This document shows, one piece after another, positions 6,884 to 14,500 of a DNA stretch of 22,743 bases (the first letter of the stretch is position 1; each line of letters begins with the position of its first letter). Under the pieces are notes generated by a model, which ran no database searches, was not told where the DNA came from, and was given only the letters and a program-made list of their open reading frames with translations. A program made the translations under genes and the position numbers. Source of the DNA: CAZEPJ01 sp964514105 (GTDB taxonomy: Bacteria > Desulfobacterota > Desulfocorpusculales > Desulfocorpusculum); contig CAZEPJ010000071.1 in NCBI GenBank assembly GCA_964514105.1, positions 1 to 22,743 on the forward strand, written 5' to 3'.

Positions 6884-7848
6884 CGCGCCTGGGGGATCGC
6901 GCCGCCGATTCTTCGGGGATGGCCCTGCTGGTCACCCTCTTCATGGTGGTGATCCTGGCCGTGCTGGTCCACCGTTTCACCTTCACCACCCGGGTGCACC
7001 TGGCCTCGGCCGGCAATGTGCGCGACCAGCTCCAGGCCGAGTGCCTGGCCATCTCGGGGGTGGAAGCCGCCCTGTACCTGCTGGAGCAGGACGACACCCC
7101 CGATGTGGACCACGCCGGCGAGCCGTGGGCCCTCCTGCGGCAAAGCGCCGAGATCGAGTCCCTGCAGGGGATGGAGGGGGCCTTCGCCGTCCAGGTGACG
7201 GACGAAAGCGACAAGATTGACGTGAACCGCCTGGTGAGGGAGGATGGATCGACCACCGACGAGTTCATCCATCGCCAGCTGGATCGGCTCCTGGAGATCT
7301 TCGGGGTTCCCTCGGACCAGCGCGACGCCATGCTCGACTGCCTGGAGGATTGGCTGGACCGGGATGACCTGAACAAGCTCAACGGAGCGGAAAACGCTTA
7401 TTACGAGAGGCTGGACAGGCCGTATTCGGCGCGCAACGGGCCGCTGCGGACCCTGGGGGAGATCAACCTGGTCAAGGGATGGGGCGAGATCCTGGAGGCC
7501 CGTCTCAAGGACGGGTCCGTCCTGGCGGATTTCCTCACGGTGAGCCCCACCGACGGACGGATCAACGTCAACACGGCCTCGGCGGTGGTGCTTCAGACCC
7601 TCTCGCCGGAGATTGACGAGGCCTTGGCCAGCCAGGTGATCTCCCTGAGGCAGGAGACCCCCCTGGCGGGCCCCCAGCTCCTGCCCGATCCGTTCCGGAA
7701 GCGGGGGGTGGCGTCCCGCATTCGATTCAACTCGGGCCTTTTCTCCATCCGGAGCGAGGGTCTGTACCGACGGGCCGTTGCCCGGGCGGACGTCCTGGTC
7801 AAGCGGGAGACCGACCAACTCAGGGTCATCGGCCGGAGGGTCCAATGA
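6880..7848 (+). CDS. gspK: non-canonical pseudopilin GspK (pseudopilus tip)
   Basis: The 322-residue protein has a short leader ending SSG/MALLVTLFMVVILAVL. Mature position +5 is Val rather than Glu, the hallmark of GspK. The large periplasmic part contains DKIDVNRL (111-118), DWLDRDD (157-163) and the helix-hairpin-helix-like INVNTASAVVL (228-238), all familiar GspK segments; the acidic patches fit its calcium sites. GspK caps the pseudopilus and limits its length. It starts at GTG 6880, overlapping the gspJ stop as GTGA, with AGAGGAGA upstream. The stop overlaps the gspL start. Confidence 0.92.
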   Translation: MTRLGDRAADSSGMALLVTLFMVVILAVLVHRFTFTTRVHLASAGNVRDQLQAECLAISGVEAALYLLEQDDTPDVDHAGEPWALLRQSAEIESLQGMEGAFAVQVTDESDKIDVNRLVREDGSTTDEFIHRQLDRLLEIFGVPSDQRDAMLDCLEDWLDRDDLNKLNGAENAYYERLDRPYSARNGPLRTLGEINLVKGWGEILEARLKDGSVLADFLTVSPTDGRINVNTASAVVLQTLSPEIDEALASQVISLRQETPLAGPQLLPDPFRKRGVASRIRFNSGLFSIRSEGLYRRAVARADVLVKRETDQLRVIGRRVQ

Positions 7849-9290
7849 TGTGGCAAAGACGCGTGCTGGGAGTGGACGTGGGGACATCCTCGGTCAAGGT
7901 GGCCCAGGTGGCCTTCTCGGCATCGGGCCGGAGGCGCCTGTGCCGGCTCGCCGTGTGCGACGGGCTGGCCGGGCTGGCCGAGATCCTGGGTCGCAGGGAA
8001 TGGTGGAAGCGGGGAGACCGCCTGCACCTGGGCTTTCCGTCGGATCGGATGGTGGTGCGGCGGCTCACACTCCCCTTCAAGGACCCGGATCAGATCGCCC
8101 GGACCCTCCCCTTCGAGCTGGAAGGGGAGGTCCCCTTTCCCGTGGAGGAGATCGTGGCCTCGTACGTGGTGGTCGCCTCGGGGGGGGAGGGGACCGAGGT
8201 CCTGGCCATGGCAACGCCCCGCGAGGGCGTCTCCCAGTGGCTGGAACGGTTTCGAGCCGCCGGGCCCGATCCGGCCATCCTGGAGCCCGAGGCCGCGGCC
8301 CTGGGCCGCCTCGCCCCCAAGGGGCCTTCCCGGGGCGGCAGCCTGGCCTTGGTGGAGATGGGGGCGTCCAAGACCCACCTGCTGCTGTGCAACGAGGGCC
8401 GCATGCGCCTGATGCGAAGCCTGCGCATGGGGCTGGGGGCCGCCCCCGACTCCTCGACCATCCCCGCGGCCCTGTCCCGGGAGGTCCAGCGCACCCTCCT
8501 GGCCGTTCGCGCCCGGGGCGACGCCCCGTGGCCCGAGGTCGTGTATTTGGCGGGAGGGGGGGTCTGTGTGGATGGCGCCGCCCCATGGCTCTCGGCCCAG
8601 TGGGGGATGCCGGTAGAGGCGCTGGAGCTGTCCGAGACCGTCCCTGTGGCCCTGGAGGAGCCGACGGAGCACCCCCCGGCCCGCCTGGCAACGGCCATCG
8701 GCCTGGCACTGGCCGGGAGCGCCCGGGGGGGACGGTGCACCGCGGACCTGCGGGTCGGGCAGCTGGCCTACCGGCCCGGGCTGTCCATATACCGGGGCCG
8801 GGCCGTGGCCGCCGCGGTCCTCTTCGTCGTGGCCGCGGCCGCGGGCATGGCAGATCTCCACGCCCGCGTCAGCGCGCGCCAGAAGGCCCTGCATGCCCTG
8901 CAGCGCGAGACGCAGGCCCTCTTTCGCCAGGTCATGCCCCAGGGGGCTCAGATGGCCGACCCGGCCCGCCAGATGCAGAAGGCCCTGGAGGAGCGCCAGG
9001 CCCGCCAGCTCAACCTCCTGGGACAGGACCCCCGAGGCACGGTGGTGGAGCTCCTGCGGGAGATCAGCGTGCGGGAGCAGGCCCGCAACCTGCGCCTCAC
9101 CGAGTTCGACCTGAGCGGCGACGTCATCAGCTTCCGGGGCGAGGCCAACGCCTACGACACCATCGAGAAGGCCAAGGACCACTGGCAGGCCTCGCCCCTG
9201 CTGGAGGCCGTTGAGATCAAGAGCGCCAAGAAGAACCCCAAGAACCAGCTCTGGGACTTCCAGTGCGGGGCTCGGAGGAAGCTGTCATGA
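7845..9290 (+). CDS. gspL: type II secretion protein GspL (PilM/actin-like cytoplasmic domain)
   Basis: The 481-residue protein opens with LGVDVGTSSVKVAQV (8-22), the actin-fold phosphate-loop sequence of PilM-like proteins, and ends its cytoplasmic part with GLAL near residue 287. One membrane helix (about 319-335) precedes a periplasmic coiled-coil-like segment and a small C-terminal alpha/beta domain (LTEFDLSGDVISFRG). GspL recruits the GspE ATPase through the cytoplasmic domain and pairs with GspM in the periplasm. The start overlaps the gspK stop (ATGATG, 7845-7850), so either of two adjacent Met codons could be used. The stop overlaps gspM as ATGA. Confidence 0.85.
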   Translation: MMWQRRVLGVDVGTSSVKVAQVAFSASGRRRLCRLAVCDGLAGLAEILGRREWWKRGDRLHLGFPSDRMVVRRLTLPFKDPDQIARTLPFELEGEVPFPVEEIVASYVVVASGGEGTEVLAMATPREGVSQWLERFRAAGPDPAILEPEAAALGRLAPKGPSRGGSLALVEMGASKTHLLLCNEGRMRLMRSLRMGLGAAPDSSTIPAALSREVQRTLLAVRARGDAPWPEVVYLAGGGVCVDGAAPWLSAQWGMPVEALELSETVPVALEEPTEHPPARLATAIGLALAGSARGGRCTADLRVGQLAYRPGLSIYRGRAVAAAVLFVVAAAAGMADLHARVSARQKALHALQRETQALFRQVMPQGAQMADPARQMQKALEERQARQLNLLGQDPRGTVVELLREISVREQARNLRLTEFDLSGDVISFRGEANAYDTIEKAKDHWQASPLLEAVEIKSAKKNPKNQLWDFQCGARRKLS

Positions 9291-9964
9291 GCCGCCTGCC
9301 CGTCATCCGGTTGACCGCAAGGGACAGGCGGGCCCTGGGGGCCGGGATCGCGGCCGGGCTGATCCTCCTGGTTCTGTTTGCCTGGATCCTGCCGACGCTG
9401 GAGCGGATGCGCCGGCTGGATCGGGCCGTGGCCTCGGAGCGCCAGCGCCTGCAGGAGGTGAGGCGGCTCCACGCCGCCCTGGGGGAGCTGGGGGAGCGGG
9501 AGGCCAGGATCCAGGAGCGGCTCAAGCGTCGGGCCAGCGAGGCCTTCTCCGTGGCGGCCGTCATCGAGGCCATGGCCCGGGAGAGCCGCATCATGGAGCA
9601 GGTCCAGTACCTCAAACCGGAGCAGGCCAAGGTATCGGATCAGTATCGGGAGGCGTCGGTCTCCCTCAAGGCAGTGGAGCTCTCCGCGGAACAGCTCGTG
9701 GATTTCCTGTATCGGGTGGAGTCGTCGGATCGAATCCTGCGGGTCCGAAACCTCCAGATCCGCAATCACCCCAAGGAGGCGGGCAAGCTGGACGTCACCC
9801 TGACGATCTTCACCCTGCTGCCCGCCTCGGCGCCCCTGAAGCCCACCGACTTGGAGCCCCCACCCCCGGAGACCCCGGCGCCCCTGAAGCCCACCGACGT
9901 CGTGCCCCCACCCCCGGAGGCCCCGGAGGGCCTCCGGCCCGCCCCGCCCGGACCCACGCCGTGA
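9287..9964 (+). CDS. gspM: type II secretion protein GspM, proline-rich C-terminus
   Basis: The 225-residue protein has a short basic N-terminus, one membrane helix (about 17-36), a coiled coil rich in Glu/Arg/Leu (about 38-90) and a ferredoxin-like part (SAEQLVDFLYRVESSDRILR). This is the layout of GspM and PilO, the periplasmic partner of GspL. The ATG at 9287 is chosen because GGAGGAAG lies 5 bases upstream and it forms an ATGA overlap with the gspL stop; an ATG 24 bases earlier lacks this. The last 45 or so residues are an unusual proline-rich tail built from a tandem 16-residue repeat. It is the last gene of the run; the next gene is convergent. Confidence 0.85.
   Translation: MSRLPVIRLTARDRRALGAGIAAGLILLVLFAWILPTLERMRRLDRAVASERQRLQEVRRLHAALGELGEREARIQERLKRRASEAFSVAAVIEAMARESRIMEQVQYLKPEQAKVSDQYREASVSLKAVELSAEQLVDFLYRVESSDRILRVRNLQIRNHPKEAGKLDVTLTIFTLLPASAPLKPTDLEPPPPETPAPLKPTDVVPPPPEAPEGLRPAPPGPTP
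9830..9925 (+). repeat. two 48-base direct tandem repeats in the 3' end of gspM
   Basis: Units 9830-9877 and 9878-9925 are nearly identical in-frame copies encoding APLKPTDLEPPPPETP and APLKPTDVVPPPPEAP. They differ only at the middle Asp-Leu-Glu/Asp-Val-Val codons and one Thr/Ala codon. The arrangement implies a recent tandem duplication that lengthened the periplasmic tail. Confidence 0.95.
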
Positions 9965-10077
9965 CAAAGGGGGGTCTCGGTCATGTTCCCTTGGGGGTCC
10001 GGGGCTCCTCAACCGGGAGGCGCCTTTGTGTCTCGGCGGCCCTGGCGCCCCCTGTGCGCCTCATCCCCTTTCCCCGC

Positions 10078-11091
10078 TCACCCCTGGCCTCGAAAGCCGT
10101 CCCACCCCTCGGGCGCCAGGGGCCTGGGTTCGCCGTCACTGGCCACCAGGAGCATCTGCGGTCCTGGGGTGATCTCGCCGATGCGCCGGATGGGACGCCC
10201 GAACCGCTCCAGGAACCGGGCCTCCAGATCCGCAGCCCGGCCGGCGGGCACCGTCAAGAGGAGCCCGTAGTCCTCCCCCGTGCCCAGGGCCAGGCGCAGG
10301 AGATCCAGCCCGAACCGGGCGCAGTATTGCCGAAGGGTCCGGGAAATGGGCAGGGCCTCGGCCCGGATCACCGCCCCCACCCCACTGCGGACGCAGATGT
10401 GCCCGAGGTCCGAGGCCACCCCGTCGCTCACGTCGATCATGGCCGTGGCCATCCGCTGTTGGGCGATGAAGCGCCCCTCGGCCACCTGGGGCCGGGGGTC
10501 CAGATGGGCCCCGAGCAGGTACGCCGTGGCGGCGGGCTCCCACGCCCTGCCGCTGCGGATCAAGTCCAGACCGCCTGCGGCGTCCCCCAGGAAGCCCGTC
10601 ACGTAGATGCCGTCGCCGGGGCGCGCCCCGCTCCTGAGCACCAGTTGGCCCGCCGGCGCGGTGCCGGTCACGGCCACGTTGATCACCAGGGGGCCCGGGG
10701 AGCGGGTGGTGTCCCCCCCCAGGAGGTTGACGCCGTGGTCCCGGGCCATCTCCCCCAGCCCCCCGTACACGGCCTCCATGTACTCCACCTCCAGCTCCGC
10801 CGGGATGGCCACGGAGACGAAGGCATCCAGGGGCTCCGCGCCCATGGCGGCCACGTCGCTCAGGTTCACGGCCAGGGCCTTGCGTCCCAACTGACGGGGG
10901 GAGATGGCGTGGCGCAGGAAATGAACCCCCTCCACGAGCAGATCCGTGGTCAGGACCATGGGCCATCCGGGGCGGGTTTCAAAGACCGCGGCGTCGTCCC
11001 CGATCCCCTGCACCACCCCCTGGGGGCGATGGATGGCGCCCCGGGCGATGCGGTCGATGAAGCCGAACTCCCCCACCTCCGAGAACCTCAT
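10078..11091 (-). CDS. thiL: thiamine-monophosphate kinase ThiL
   Basis: The 337-residue protein carries the ThiL/PurM-type ATP-binding motifs in order: GIGDDAAVF (29-37), LTTDLLVEGVHF (47-58), NLSDVAAMGAEP (76-87), LGGDTTRS (124-131), MIDVSDGVASDLGHI (218-232) and GTGEDYGLLLTV (270-281). ThiL phosphorylates thiamine monophosphate to thiamine pyrophosphate. The Asp-rich motifs that bind Mg-ATP are all present, so the enzyme should be active. Length is normal. The start at 11091 is 13 bases after the stop of the upstream repeat-protein gene, with GAGGGG in the gap, so the two are likely co-transcribed. No TPP riboswitch is evident near it. Confidence 0.93.
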   Translation of the reverse strand: MRFSEVGEFGFIDRIARGAIHRPQGVVQGIGDDAAVFETRPGWPMVLTTDLLVEGVHFLRHAISPRQLGRKALAVNLSDVAAMGAEPLDAFVSVAIPAELEVEYMEAVYGGLGEMARDHGVNLLGGDTTRSPGPLVINVAVTGTAPAGQLVLRSGARPGDGIYVTGFLGDAAGGLDLIRSGRAWEPAATAYLLGAHLDPRPQVAEGRFIAQQRMATAMIDVSDGVASDLGHICVRSGVGAVIRAEALPISRTLRQYCARFGLDLLRLALGTGEDYGLLLTVPAGRAADLEARFLERFGRPIRRIGEITPGPQMLLVASDGEPRPLAPEGWDGFRGQG

Positions 11092-11104
11092 GGTCGGACA
11101 CCCC

Positions 11105-11863
11105 TCACGGCGCCATCCACAGGATGCGCCCGGCCTCGTCGAACAGGGTCATGGAGGAGACCGGACGGTCGCCCCCCTGGAGGCCGGCGCTGCCCACCGC
11201 AGCCCGGAGGTTCCCCTGTCCGTCCGCCAGCTGCAAGGTGGGCTCTCCCCGGGCGAAGACCCCGAAACCGGCCCGGGGCTGGCCGCCCCCGTCGTAGAAG
11301 TTCAGGGTGACGTCCCCGTCCTCGCTGAACCCCATGTGGGCCCGGACGACCTCACCCGGACCGCGCAGCATGACGCCGGGCTCCCCCTCGGCGGCCACCG
11401 AGAGGCTCAGGCGCGTCCTGGACTCCCCGTCCCTCAGCCACAGCCCGGGCGCGTCCCCGTCGCCCAGGGCCAGGGAGGCCCGCTGCCCCACCTGGCGGTC
11501 CAGGAGGGTCAGCTGGGGCCGTCCGCTGAGCCACGTGCCCACCAGGAGGCGGAACTCCCCGGCCTCGTCCTGAAAGGCCAAAAAAGGCTCTCCGGCGGGG
11601 TCCATGCCCGCCAGGATGCGGGGTCGCCCGGCCCTGTCGTTCAGGACCAGCCTGGCCCCCTGCCCGTCCGAAGCCAGCCGGGCCCGGGTCTCGCCGCTGC
11701 GATCCACCAGTCGGAACTCCTCGGCCGCCACCAGCCGCTCATGCTGAAGCCGCCTCTCGGCGAAGGCCGGCCCGCCGGACACGAATTGGGTGAAGATGGC
11801 CCCGCCCGCCATGCCCGCTGCGGCCGCCGCAACCAGCAGCCCCATCTCGACGCATCGCCCCAT
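11105..11863 (-). CDS. membrane-anchored repeat protein of unknown function
   Basis: The 252-residue protein has a short N-terminus and a hydrophobic segment (about 7-28, VAAAAAGMAGGAIF), a signal anchor or uncleaved signal peptide. About eight degenerate repeats of roughly 22-25 residues follow (about 48-250). Each has the pattern L.D..G..R..L with a glycine-rich turn, for example FRLVDRSGETRARLASD, LVLNDRAGRPRILAG and LTLLDRQVGQRASLALG. The regular beta-strand/turn spacing suggests a beta-solenoid or beta-propeller-like fold outside the cytoplasm. I recognise no enzyme motif. The start at 11863 is set by AGGAGG (11868-11873) 4 bases upstream; an in-frame extension to 11935 would overlap the polymerase stop and lacks a ribosome site. 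It lies between polB and thiL on the same strand. Confidence 0.8.
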   Translation of the reverse strand: MGRCVEMGLLVAAAAAGMAGGAIFTQFVSGGPAFAERRLQHERLVAAEEFRLVDRSGETRARLASDGQGARLVLNDRAGRPRILAGMDPAGEPFLAFQDEAGEFRLLVGTWLSGRPQLTLLDRQVGQRASLALGDGDAPGLWLRDGESRTRLSLSVAAEGEPGVMLRGPGEVVRAHMGFSEDGDVTLNFYDGGGQPRAGFGVFARGEPTLQLADGQGNLRAAVGSAGLQGGDRPVSSMTLFDEAGRILWMAP

Positions 11864-11931
11864 GCTTCCTCCTGCGCCCCCCCGGAATCCGCCTCCCCGG
11901 CCCGCCGCCCCCTGCCTCGCCGTCCCCATCC

Positions 11932-14205
11932 TCACGCCCCCTTGCCGGGCTTGGCTTTTCTCCCGACCCGCCTGGCGGGCGAGGCGATCCTGGCCGGCAG
12001 GAATTCCTCGAACTTCCTGGCCAGCTCCAGCAGCTTGGCCTCGTAATAGGCCACGTTGAGATCCGGCCGGGCCGGGTCGTACTCCGACGCCGGCTTGCAG
12101 TTGTCGTACACCCGCACGTTCCTGCCGCTGCCCGTCACGTAGTAGCTGATCTGGTCGCCCGCGCGGTAGGGCCGCCCGGAACGAACGGCGATTTCATAGG
12201 CCGCCCCGGGGTTGCGCTTCCCGGCCTCCACCTTCTGCCGGTATCCCTCCGGCGATTCGGTCAGGGTCTCGGTCTTGGCCACCCAGGCGATCTCCAGGTG
12301 GGACCGACCCAACCGGGCGCGGTAGTCGTCCAGGAGCCCCGGGACCTCCCCCGCCCTGCCCTCCAGGAGCAGGCGCAGCATGGCCGAGAGGAACTCCCGA
12401 AGATACCGCTCCATGCCTCTGGAGCGAAGGGCGCTGCCCCGGATGGTCATGCCCCCCTTGGAGTCCAGCAGGGCGTAGTTCTTCCGCTTGTACGAGAACA
12501 TGGCCGGGTACACCCCGTCCATCTCCACGTCGATCCCCTCGGGGAGCGTGGCCGAAAGACGCGCCACCAGCTCCCGGGCCCCCGCCTCGGTGTCCACGCC
12601 CGGGGGAGGCACGAAGTAGATCCCGTCCGTATCGATCTCCACGGCATGGGCCCCGGCCTGCCAGAGCCAGTCCAGCATGTGCCGGATGAGCTCCCGGCCC
12701 AGGCGGGTCACCTCGGCGGCGGCCAGAGGGTCGGCGAAGGGATGGATGTCCGTCCCCAGGTATCCGTAGAAGGAGTTGATGAGGACCTTGAAGGTCTGCT
12801 GGAGGGCCTGATGGTAGTCCCGCTCGTGGGCGGATCGGGCCTCCTGGGCCCGGGCCTTGGCCTCCAGGCGAACCCTCCGGAGGTCCCGCAAGAGGGGGAG
12901 AAAGACGTCCAGGAAGTCCCCCGACGGCCGCAGGCCGTGGGCGAGCATGAGGGACGGATACAGGGACGCCACATCGCAGTGGACCACGTTTTGCACCCGC
13001 CCCGTCTGGAAGACGTCCGTGTACCCTCCCTCGAAGTCGGCCCTCCCCGAGGGCTTGGGCACCGACGCCCGCCGGCGAAGGTACTCCCGGAGGAACAGGG
13101 CGTTGATCTTGGTGGCGTTGCCCCGCACGAAGATGTTCTGGTACGTGTACGGAAAGATGCGGGCCTGGAGAAAAAAGGAGTAGCCCAGCAGCTCGGACAG
13201 GGCCAGCGTCTCTCGCACGTCGTCCAGGTTGTAGCGCTTGAACGCCTCGGGGTCGTGCTCGAAGTGCCACTGGAGGCGGTCCCGCTCGATGTAGGTGCGG
13301 CCCTCCTCGGCCAGGCCGAAGTGGCGGGCCGCGGCCTTCAGGCCGTAGCTGTCCAGCTCCCGGGCCGCCACGTCGTAGTACTGGACGAGAAAGAGGGTAT
13401 CCACCACATGCCGGCCCCAGAGATCCATGCGGGTGTAGTCGATGATCCGCTCGGCCACGGTGAAGCGGGATCGGCGGACGGACGGCTCCCTGCCCCCCCG
13501 GCCCCAGGGCAGGGGGACCCCGTGGCGGCGGGCGCGGGCCGCGATGTACTCCAGGTCGAAGTTGAACAGGTTGTGCCCTTCGATGACGTCCGGGTCCATC
13601 CCGGCGATCCGCTCCCCCAGCGCCCGGAGCATCTCCGGCTCCTCCATGTCGCCCCCGAACAGGAGCTCCGAGTTTCCCCGGCTGTCCATGAGGGCGATGG
13701 ACAGGATGCGGTCCTGCTCTCGCTCCGCATTGGAGAACTCGAAGCCCGGGGCGCAGGCCGTCTCGATGTCCAGGGCCAACCGGTGAAGGGCCTGGAAGGG
13801 CAGGCCCTTGAACAGGGTCTTTCCGGTGAGCAGCAGGTGCTGGTGCACCGGGTCCGAGACGAACAGGTACGGGGCCTGGGCAGAGGAGGCGGGCTCCCCC
13901 GTGGCCCGCTGGAGGTGGTCCCGGGCCTTGAGGCACTGGCCCCAGGCCTCGAACAGGGCCAGGCAGCGGTACGGGTTGTCCCCGGACAGGGCCTCCGTGC
14001 GCACGGCTCCCTTGAAGCCCTCCAGGAGCCGGGCGTCCTCCAGCAGCAGGAAGGGGGTGAACGGCTCATCCTGGGTCACCACCCCCTCGGGACGCCGCAG
14101 GAACAGCCGCATGGCGCCATCGCCCACGGGCTCCACGGCCACGATCCCCTCGGTGGGATCCGCCCCGAACAGGACCGGGTTCTCCTCCAGGGACCCTTCG
14201 CGCAT
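11932..14205 (-). CDS. family B DNA polymerase with 3'-5' exonuclease
   Basis: The 757-residue protein has all the family B landmarks. The exonuclease motifs are LALDIET (Asp146, Glu148), HNLFNFDLEYI (Asn212, Asp217) and YNLDDVRETL (Tyr325, Asp329). The polymerase motifs are DVASLYPSLM (Asp411), KVLINSFYGYLG (473-484) and EIDTDGIYF (Asp525, Asp527). Both proofreading and synthesis should therefore be functional. Motif A reads DVASLYPS, against DYKSLYPS as I recall it for E. coli Pol II, and I place it in a different bacterial family B group. A likely role is repair or lesion bypass rather than chromosome replication. The start follows GGAGAG and a good sigma-70 promoter. Downstream on the same strand are the repeat protein and thiL. 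A Lys/Arg-rich tail ends the protein. Confidence 0.93.
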   Translation of the reverse strand: MREGSLEENPVLFGADPTEGIVAVEPVGDGAMRLFLRRPEGVVTQDEPFTPFLLLEDARLLEGFKGAVRTEALSGDNPYRCLALFEAWGQCLKARDHLQRATGEPASSAQAPYLFVSDPVHQHLLLTGKTLFKGLPFQALHRLALDIETACAPGFEFSNAEREQDRILSIALMDSRGNSELLFGGDMEEPEMLRALGERIAGMDPDVIEGHNLFNFDLEYIAARARRHGVPLPWGRGGREPSVRRSRFTVAERIIDYTRMDLWGRHVVDTLFLVQYYDVAARELDSYGLKAAARHFGLAEEGRTYIERDRLQWHFEHDPEAFKRYNLDDVRETLALSELLGYSFFLQARIFPYTYQNIFVRGNATKINALFLREYLRRRASVPKPSGRADFEGGYTDVFQTGRVQNVVHCDVASLYPSLMLAHGLRPSGDFLDVFLPLLRDLRRVRLEAKARAQEARSAHERDYHQALQQTFKVLINSFYGYLGTDIHPFADPLAAAEVTRLGRELIRHMLDWLWQAGAHAVEIDTDGIYFVPPPGVDTEAGARELVARLSATLPEGIDVEMDGVYPAMFSYKRKNYALLDSKGGMTIRGSALRSRGMERYLREFLSAMLRLLLEGRAGEVPGLLDDYRARLGRSHLEIAWVAKTETLTESPEGYRQKVEAGKRNPGAAYEIAVRSGRPYRAGDQISYYVTGSGRNVRVYDNCKPASEYDPARPDLNVAYYEAKLLELARKFEEFLPARIASPARRVGRKAKPGKGA

Positions 14206-14243
14206 GGCACACTCTCCATCGGGTGCATGACGGCTCGGTATCT

Positions 14244-14272
14244 ATCGTAGGTGAGTCAGCGGCCCGTGACAA
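14244..14272 (-). promoter_or_regulatory. sigma-70 promoter of the family B polymerase gene
   Basis: On the minus strand TTGTCA (14267-14272, 5 of 6) and TACGAT (14244-14249, 4 of 6) are separated by exactly 17 bases. The expected transcript start lies near 14237, giving a leader of about 30 bases before the ATG at 14205. It is the best-looking promoter in the window. Confidence 0.55.
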
Positions 14273-14281
14273 CCGCACCCG

Positions 14282-14310
14282 TTGAGGTCCCCCGCCGGTC
14301 GTGCTACATA
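14282..14310 (+). promoter_or_regulatory. divergent promoter candidate for the crotonase gene
   Basis: TTGAGG (14282-14287) and TACATA (14305-14310) are 17 bases apart, and a TG one base before the -10 gives an extended -10 (TGCTACATA). Its -35 box is only 9 bases from that of the opposing polymerase promoter. A strong AAGGAGG (14376-14382) follows downstream. Confidence 0.4.
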
Positions 14311-14375
14311 TGGTGCAACGAGAGACCCTCTGGGCCCCGGGGATCCCCTTTGCCGGGTTCCCCGGGGGCGTGCCC

Positions 14376-14382
14376 AAGGAGG
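14376..14382 (+). promoter_or_regulatory. strong ribosome binding site without a resolved start codon
   Basis: AAGGAGG is followed by GTG (14390), ATG (14393) and ATG (14398), all at usable or near-usable spacing. The crotonase similarity begins only at 14501, beyond the run of Ns, and the ATG there has no ribosome site. The true crotonase start is probably one of the codons here. Confidence 0.6.
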
Positions 14383-14412
14383 AAAGGCGGTGATGCCATG
14401 GAAACGCTGCAG

Positions 14413-14489
14413 CCCCCCCCCCCCCCCCAAGGGGGGCCCCCGGGGGGGCAGGCCCGGGCGCAGGGCGCCGGGGAGGGGGNNNNNNNNNN
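14413..14489. other. assembly gap with low-complexity G/C flanks
   Basis: Ten Ns (14480-14489) follow a 16-base C run (14413-14428), then runs of G, C and G. The flank reads like poor sequence over a hard GC hairpin rather than a natural coding segment. Reading frame and length across this stretch cannot be trusted. Confidence 0.9.
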
Positions 14490-14500
14490 CCCCCCCACCC

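Noticed and set aside
9965..10077. A terminator between the convergent gspM and thiL genes
   Set aside because: ACAAAGG and CCTTTGT could pair over about 55 bases, and a short CTCC/GGAG stem exists, but neither forms a compact hairpin with a T-tract.
11092..11104. A TPP riboswitch ahead of thiL
   Set aside because: Only 13 bases separate thiL from the upstream gene, and no conserved THI-box elements are seen ahead of the gene group.
12298..14250. A 650-residue plus-strand open frame opposite the polymerase
   Set aside because: The complement strand encodes all family B motifs. The plus frame is a GC-bias shadow without recognisable domains.
14413..14450. A natural C/G hairpin or G-quadruplex regulatory element
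   Set aside because: The runs abut a scaffold gap and look like low-quality contig ends, so no biological claim is made.
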